This document shows, piece after piece, positions 6,719 through 9,373 of a DNA stretch of 9,373 nt. The notes beneath the pieces were generated by a model that worked only from the letters and a program-made list of their open reading frames with translations, ran no database searches and was not told the origin of the DNA. Source of the DNA: Defluviitaleaceae bacterium (GTDB lineage: Bacteria > Bacillota > Clostridia > Lachnospirales > WRAA01); contig WRAA01000063.1 of NCBI GenBank assembly GCA_009780445.1, forward strand, positions 1 to 9,373. Reading direction: 5' to 3'. Position numbers and translations under genes: made by a program. Positions within the stretch are counted from its first letter, which is position 1. Every line of letters begins with the position of its first letter.

Positions 6719-7735
6719 ATGGTAGCTTTAGAGAACAGCATCATGGTGAAGGATCGTCCGGCTACTGCCGGGTCGAAAATATTGGAAAACTTTGTATCAC
6801 CGTTCAGCGCGGGTGTGGTGGACAAGCTTGCCGAAAGCGGCATAACAATTGCGGACGAACGTGCGTCCGCCTGCGAATTCGGCATACCCAACCTCTTCGA
6901 GAAAGAGGACGCGGATGTGCGTATACCCGCGGACAGCGCGATCTGCAACGACATCTTCGGCGTATACCGCAAACACGCCGCGCAAAGCGGCCACTGCTAC
7001 ATCCACCCGACATACGGCACGGTCTCGCGCTTCGGCCTTATATCGCTGGCCGCGTCGATGGATCAGGCCGGCGTGTTCTGCAAGGACGCGCGCGAAGGCT
7101 TCAAGCTGCTGTCGGCCATTGCCGGCCACGACGAGCGCGACGGCGCGATGTTCCCGCAGAAGTCCTACAGCTACGCGCCAAGCGCGGGTGCTGTCAAAAT
7201 CGGCCTGCCGGGCTTCGCCCATGGGCTTGACTTCGCGGGCAAGCTCGAGACCACGGCCGTGACCCTGCCCCACTTCGAGGCACTCAAACAGGTAATGTAC
7301 ATCCTGTTCTCCGGCGAATTCAGCAACAACGTCAGCCGCTACGACGGCATAAAGTTCGGCTTCCGCGCGGAAGGCTGCCGCGGCGTGAACGACCTGTATC
7401 TGAAAACGCGCACCCAAGGCTTCGGCGCGCAGACAAAGCTTGCGGCCGTCACAGGCTCCATGGTGCTGTCGCAGGAGAAGTACGCGCCGTACTACGAACA
7501 GGCCATGAAGATCCGCCGCGCCGTCAAGGACGGCCTGCCCTTTGATAAGTGCGACGTAATTGCCCTGCCGGCAACCCTTGGCGGCACCCACTACGATGAC
7601 ATGGCCCTCTACGCCCTGCCTGTGCTGGCGGGTCTGCCGTGCCTCGCGTTTTCGGCGGGCGGGCAGGGCGTCCAGCTTATCGCAGACATACACAACGAAC
7701 AAGCATTGCTTGCGGCATGGGAGGTCCTGGCATGA
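6719..7735 (+). CDS. gatA: GatA-like amidotransferase subunit, short and lacking the amidase active site
   Basis: The predicted 338 residues compare with about 485 in normal GatA. It clearly derives from GatA: SKILENFV (19-26), HPTYGTVSRFGLI (96-108), NVSRYDGIKFGF and the C-terminal AGLP region are family sequence. The N-terminal 70 or so residues before the catalytic Lys are absent. Lys 11 (IMVKD) matches that Lys. The Gly/Ser-rich signature with the cis-Ser (GGSSGGSAA in normal GatA) is deleted. Residues 75-100 align without gaps with the DTGGS...PTYG segment, putting Val 82 at the nucleophilic Ser. The KRR segment that holds a glutamine-binding Arg reads TKLAA. Glutaminase activity is therefore unlikely; the protein may serve as a scaffold or ammonia channel for GatB. 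TAAGGAGG (6706-6713) precedes the ATG, and gatC fills the upstream DNA, so the short N-terminus is not a start error. The frame is open throughout and overlaps gatB by 4 nt. Confidence 0.85.
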   Translation: MVALENSIMVKDRPATAGSKILENFVSPFSAGVVDKLAESGITIADERASACEFGIPNLFEKEDADVRIPADSAICNDIFGVYRKHAAQSGHCYIHPTYGTVSRFGLISLAASMDQAGVFCKDAREGFKLLSAIAGHDERDGAMFPQKSYSYAPSAGAVKIGLPGFAHGLDFAGKLETTAVTLPHFEALKQVMYILFSGEFSNNVSRYDGIKFGFRAEGCRGVNDLYLKTRTQGFGAQTKLAAVTGSMVLSQEKYAPYYEQAMKIRRAVKDGLPFDKCDVIALPATLGGTHYDDMALYALPVLAGLPCLAFSAGGQGVQLIADIHNEQALLAAWEVLA

Positions 7736-9165
7736 AGTACGAAACCGTAATGGGTCTTGAAGTGCATGTGGAGCTTGCCACAAACTCGAAGCTGTTCTGC
7801 GGATGCTCCGCCAAGTTCGGCGCGGACGCAAACGAGAACGTATGCCCGGCCTGCATGGGTATGCCCGGTATGCCGGCCGTGACGAACAAACGCGCGGTGG
7901 AGCTTGGCATCGCCGCCTCACTGGTGACGAACAGCGAAATCTCCCGCGAGATCACCTTCGACAAGAAGAACTATTTCTATCCGGACTTGCCGGCGAGCTA
8001 CCAGATAACCCAGTGGTTCGCGCCGATCTGCCGGGGTGGTTGGGTCGAGATCGAGACCGAAGCCGGCCCGCGCAAAATCACGCTGAAGCAGATCCACATA
8101 GAAGAGGACGCCGGCAAGCTGGTACACGACAACCGCACAGGCACATCACTGGTGGACTTCAACCGCACCTCCGTGCCGCTTGTGGAGATCGTAAGCAATC
8201 CGGACTTCCGCACGGCCGAAGAGGTCGTGGCCTATCTGGAGAAGCTGCGCTCCCTGCTGAGCTTCGCCGGCGTGTCGGACTGCAAGATGCAGGAAGGCTC
8301 CATGCGCTGCGACGTAAACATCTCCGTGCGCGAAGCCGGAAGCAACAAGCTGGGCACACGAGTGGAGATCAAGAACATGAACTCCCTCAAGGCCATAACC
8401 ACGGCCATAGCATACGAATCCGGCAGACATATCGACGCGCTGGAGACCGGCAGCGAAACTCTGCGGCAGGAAACACGCGGCTGGAACGACGACCTGGGCG
8501 AGACCTTCCCCATGCGCGAGAAGGAAGAGGCCGCGGACTACCGCTACTTCCCCAACCCGGAGCTTCTGCCCATCTCCGTCAGCCAGACATGGATAGACGA
8601 GATCCGCGGCAGCCTTCCCGAGAGCGCGCAGGAAAAGTACCTCCGCCTTACCTCCGAGATCGGCCTGTCTGAATACGACAGCCGCTTGATCACGTCCGGC
8701 AAGAACCTCTCCGCCATATTCGACAAGACCACCCACCACTATAACGAGCCGAAAGAAGTCGTCAACTGGATCATGGTGGAGCTGCTGGCCATTGCCAAGG
8801 GAGACAACAAGGGCGAGGACGACATAGACATCGACTGCCGGAAGTTCGCCAAGCTGATCGAGATGGCACACCGCAAGGAGATCAACCGCAACACGGCCAA
8901 GAAGATCCTGCCGCTGATCCTTAGCGACGGCGTAGACCCTGCCGCCTATGTGCGGGAACACCGGCTTTCGGCAATCGGCGACACCGGCGTGATCGAAAGC
9001 GCGGTCGGCGAAGTCTTGGCCGAACACGCTAAGCTTGCGGATGAATACCGCGCGGGCAACCAAAAGGCCTTCGGCTTCCTCGTTGGCCAGTCGATGAAGA
9101 AACTGGCCGGAAAGGCCGATCCGCAGCTTGTGAACCAAATTCTGCAGAAGCGTCTGGAGGGCTAG
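7732..9165 (+). CDS. gatB: Asp-tRNA(Asn)/Glu-tRNA(Gln) amidotransferase subunit B
   Basis: At 477 residues it has the normal GatB length. GatB phosphorylates Asp or Glu on the mischarged tRNA and amidates it with ammonia. Visible family features are GLEVHVEL (8-15), zinc-type cysteines CGC and CPAC near 23-44, KNYFYPDLPASYQITQW, IHIEEDAGKLVHD, SDCKMQEGSMRCDVNISVR, EIKNMNS and KEEAADYRYFPNPEL. A C-terminal helical and YqeY-like tRNA-binding part ends in FLVGQSMKKLAGKADP. Nothing in it looks degenerate, in contrast to the upstream gatA. ATG 7732 overlaps the gatA stop as ATGA and has GGGAGG at 7719-7724. It is the last gene of the operon; the stop is 7 nt before the palindrome at 9173. Confidence 0.96.
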   Translation: MKYETVMGLEVHVELATNSKLFCGCSAKFGADANENVCPACMGMPGMPAVTNKRAVELGIAASLVTNSEISREITFDKKNYFYPDLPASYQITQWFAPICRGGWVEIETEAGPRKITLKQIHIEEDAGKLVHDNRTGTSLVDFNRTSVPLVEIVSNPDFRTAEEVVAYLEKLRSLLSFAGVSDCKMQEGSMRCDVNISVREAGSNKLGTRVEIKNMNSLKAITTAIAYESGRHIDALETGSETLRQETRGWNDDLGETFPMREKEEAADYRYFPNPELLPISVSQTWIDEIRGSLPESAQEKYLRLTSEIGLSEYDSRLITSGKNLSAIFDKTTHHYNEPKEVVNWIMVELLAIAKGDNKGEDDIDIDCRKFAKLIEMAHRKEINRNTAKKILPLILSDGVDPAAYVREHRLSAIGDTGVIESAVGEVLAEHAKLADEYRAGNQKAFGFLVGQSMKKLAGKADPQLVNQILQKRLEG

Positions 9166-9172
9166 TGCTTCG

Positions 9173-9363
9173 CCAATGCTAAATTTGATGTGCATTCGCG
9201 AGGATTTTTGTCGAAAGACAAGGAAGTGACGACGCCGCGAACCTGGGTGCATAGGCGAGCAGTTCGGCGTTAGCCGAACGACCAGCCCGAAGTGGTTCGC
9301 AAGGAGGAGCTGACGCGGGATTTCGGCAAAAAGACCGCGAAGGCGCATTAAATTTAGTATTGG
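9173..9363. repeat. Long imperfect palindrome, element B
   Basis: The left arm 9173-9216 pairs with 9321-9363. The outer 28 positions have 24 Watson-Crick matches, and three of the four exceptions become G-U pairs when the plus strand is folded as RNA. GCGAACC (9237-9243) also pairs with GGTTCGC (9294-9300). The centre holds a perfect 7-bp hairpin, GTTCGGC/GCCGAAC with loop GTTA (9262-9279). The left arm contains a 23-nt core (9221-9243) that matches the minus strand of 40-62 at 21 of 23 positions. The right arm repeats the 12-mer AGGAGCTGACGC of 121-132 at 9305-9316. It lies directly after gatB and may act as its transcript end, but there is no T-run. No coding sequence is supported in this stretch. 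Confidence 0.8.
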
Positions 9364-9368
9364 AGGAG
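9362..9368 (+). promoter_or_regulatory. Possible ribosome binding site for a gene starting beyond the window
   Basis: GGAGGAG lies 5 nt before the last base. The spacing would suit a start codon just past the window edge on the + strand. No start codon is visible, so this is only suggestive. Confidence 0.3.
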
Positions 9369-9373
9369 CACTA

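Noticed and set aside
6719..7735. Frameshift or wrong start as the explanation for the short gatA
   Set aside because: The upstream DNA is filled by gatC, and a strong ribosome binding site precedes the ATG. The missing signature is an internal in-frame gap flanked by aligned sequence, and the alternative plus frames do not encode the GGSSGGS motif.
8146..9348. Minus-strand open frame of 400 codons over gatB and the palindrome
   Set aside because: Low-complexity shadow translation lying antisense to a well-conserved gatB; it also runs through the palindrome at 9173-9363.

Overview
The window reads as chromosomal DNA from a GC-rich member of the Bacillota, probably a clostridial lineage. The reasons are a T-box riboswitch in front of an aminoacyl-tRNA synthetase gene, strong GGAGG-type ribosome binding sites, GatCAB-type transamidation genes and a GlpA-like/DUF1667 oxidoreductase triad. 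No species can be named from sequence alone. Every supported gene is on the + strand.

Layout. Positions 1-182 hold a long imperfect palindrome, followed by three small hairpins that lead to the first gene. Positions 277-3376 carry three overlapping genes: a GlpA-like FAD oxidoreductase with a C-terminal iron-sulfur domain, a second FAD/NAD(P) oxidoreductase, and a small cysteine-rich DUF1667 protein. This looks like a three-subunit redox complex related to glycerol-3-phosphate dehydrogenase. A sigma-A type promoter (3400-3429) then starts the second unit: tRNA-Asn(GTT), a T-box leader with its terminator, aspS, an acetamidase/formamidase-family gene, gatC, a short gatA and gatB, ending at 9165. 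A second long palindrome (9173-9363), related to the first by a shared core, closes the window.

How the second unit may work. A probably non-discriminating AspRS would charge tRNA-Asn with Asp, and GatCAB would convert this to Asn-tRNA-Asn. The T-box would tune expression to tRNA charging, and the tRNA-Asn gene sits directly upstream of the sensor with no convincing terminator between.

The main surprise is gatA. It encodes 338 residues instead of about 485. It lacks the N-terminal segment and the Gly/Ser-rich amidase signature, and has Val where the nucleophilic Ser should be. GatB and GatC look intact. A predicted amide hydrolase, which releases ammonia, is translationally coupled within the same operon. 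The inferred model is a transamidation complex whose own glutaminase is dead and whose ammonia comes from the formamidase-like protein or from free ammonium.
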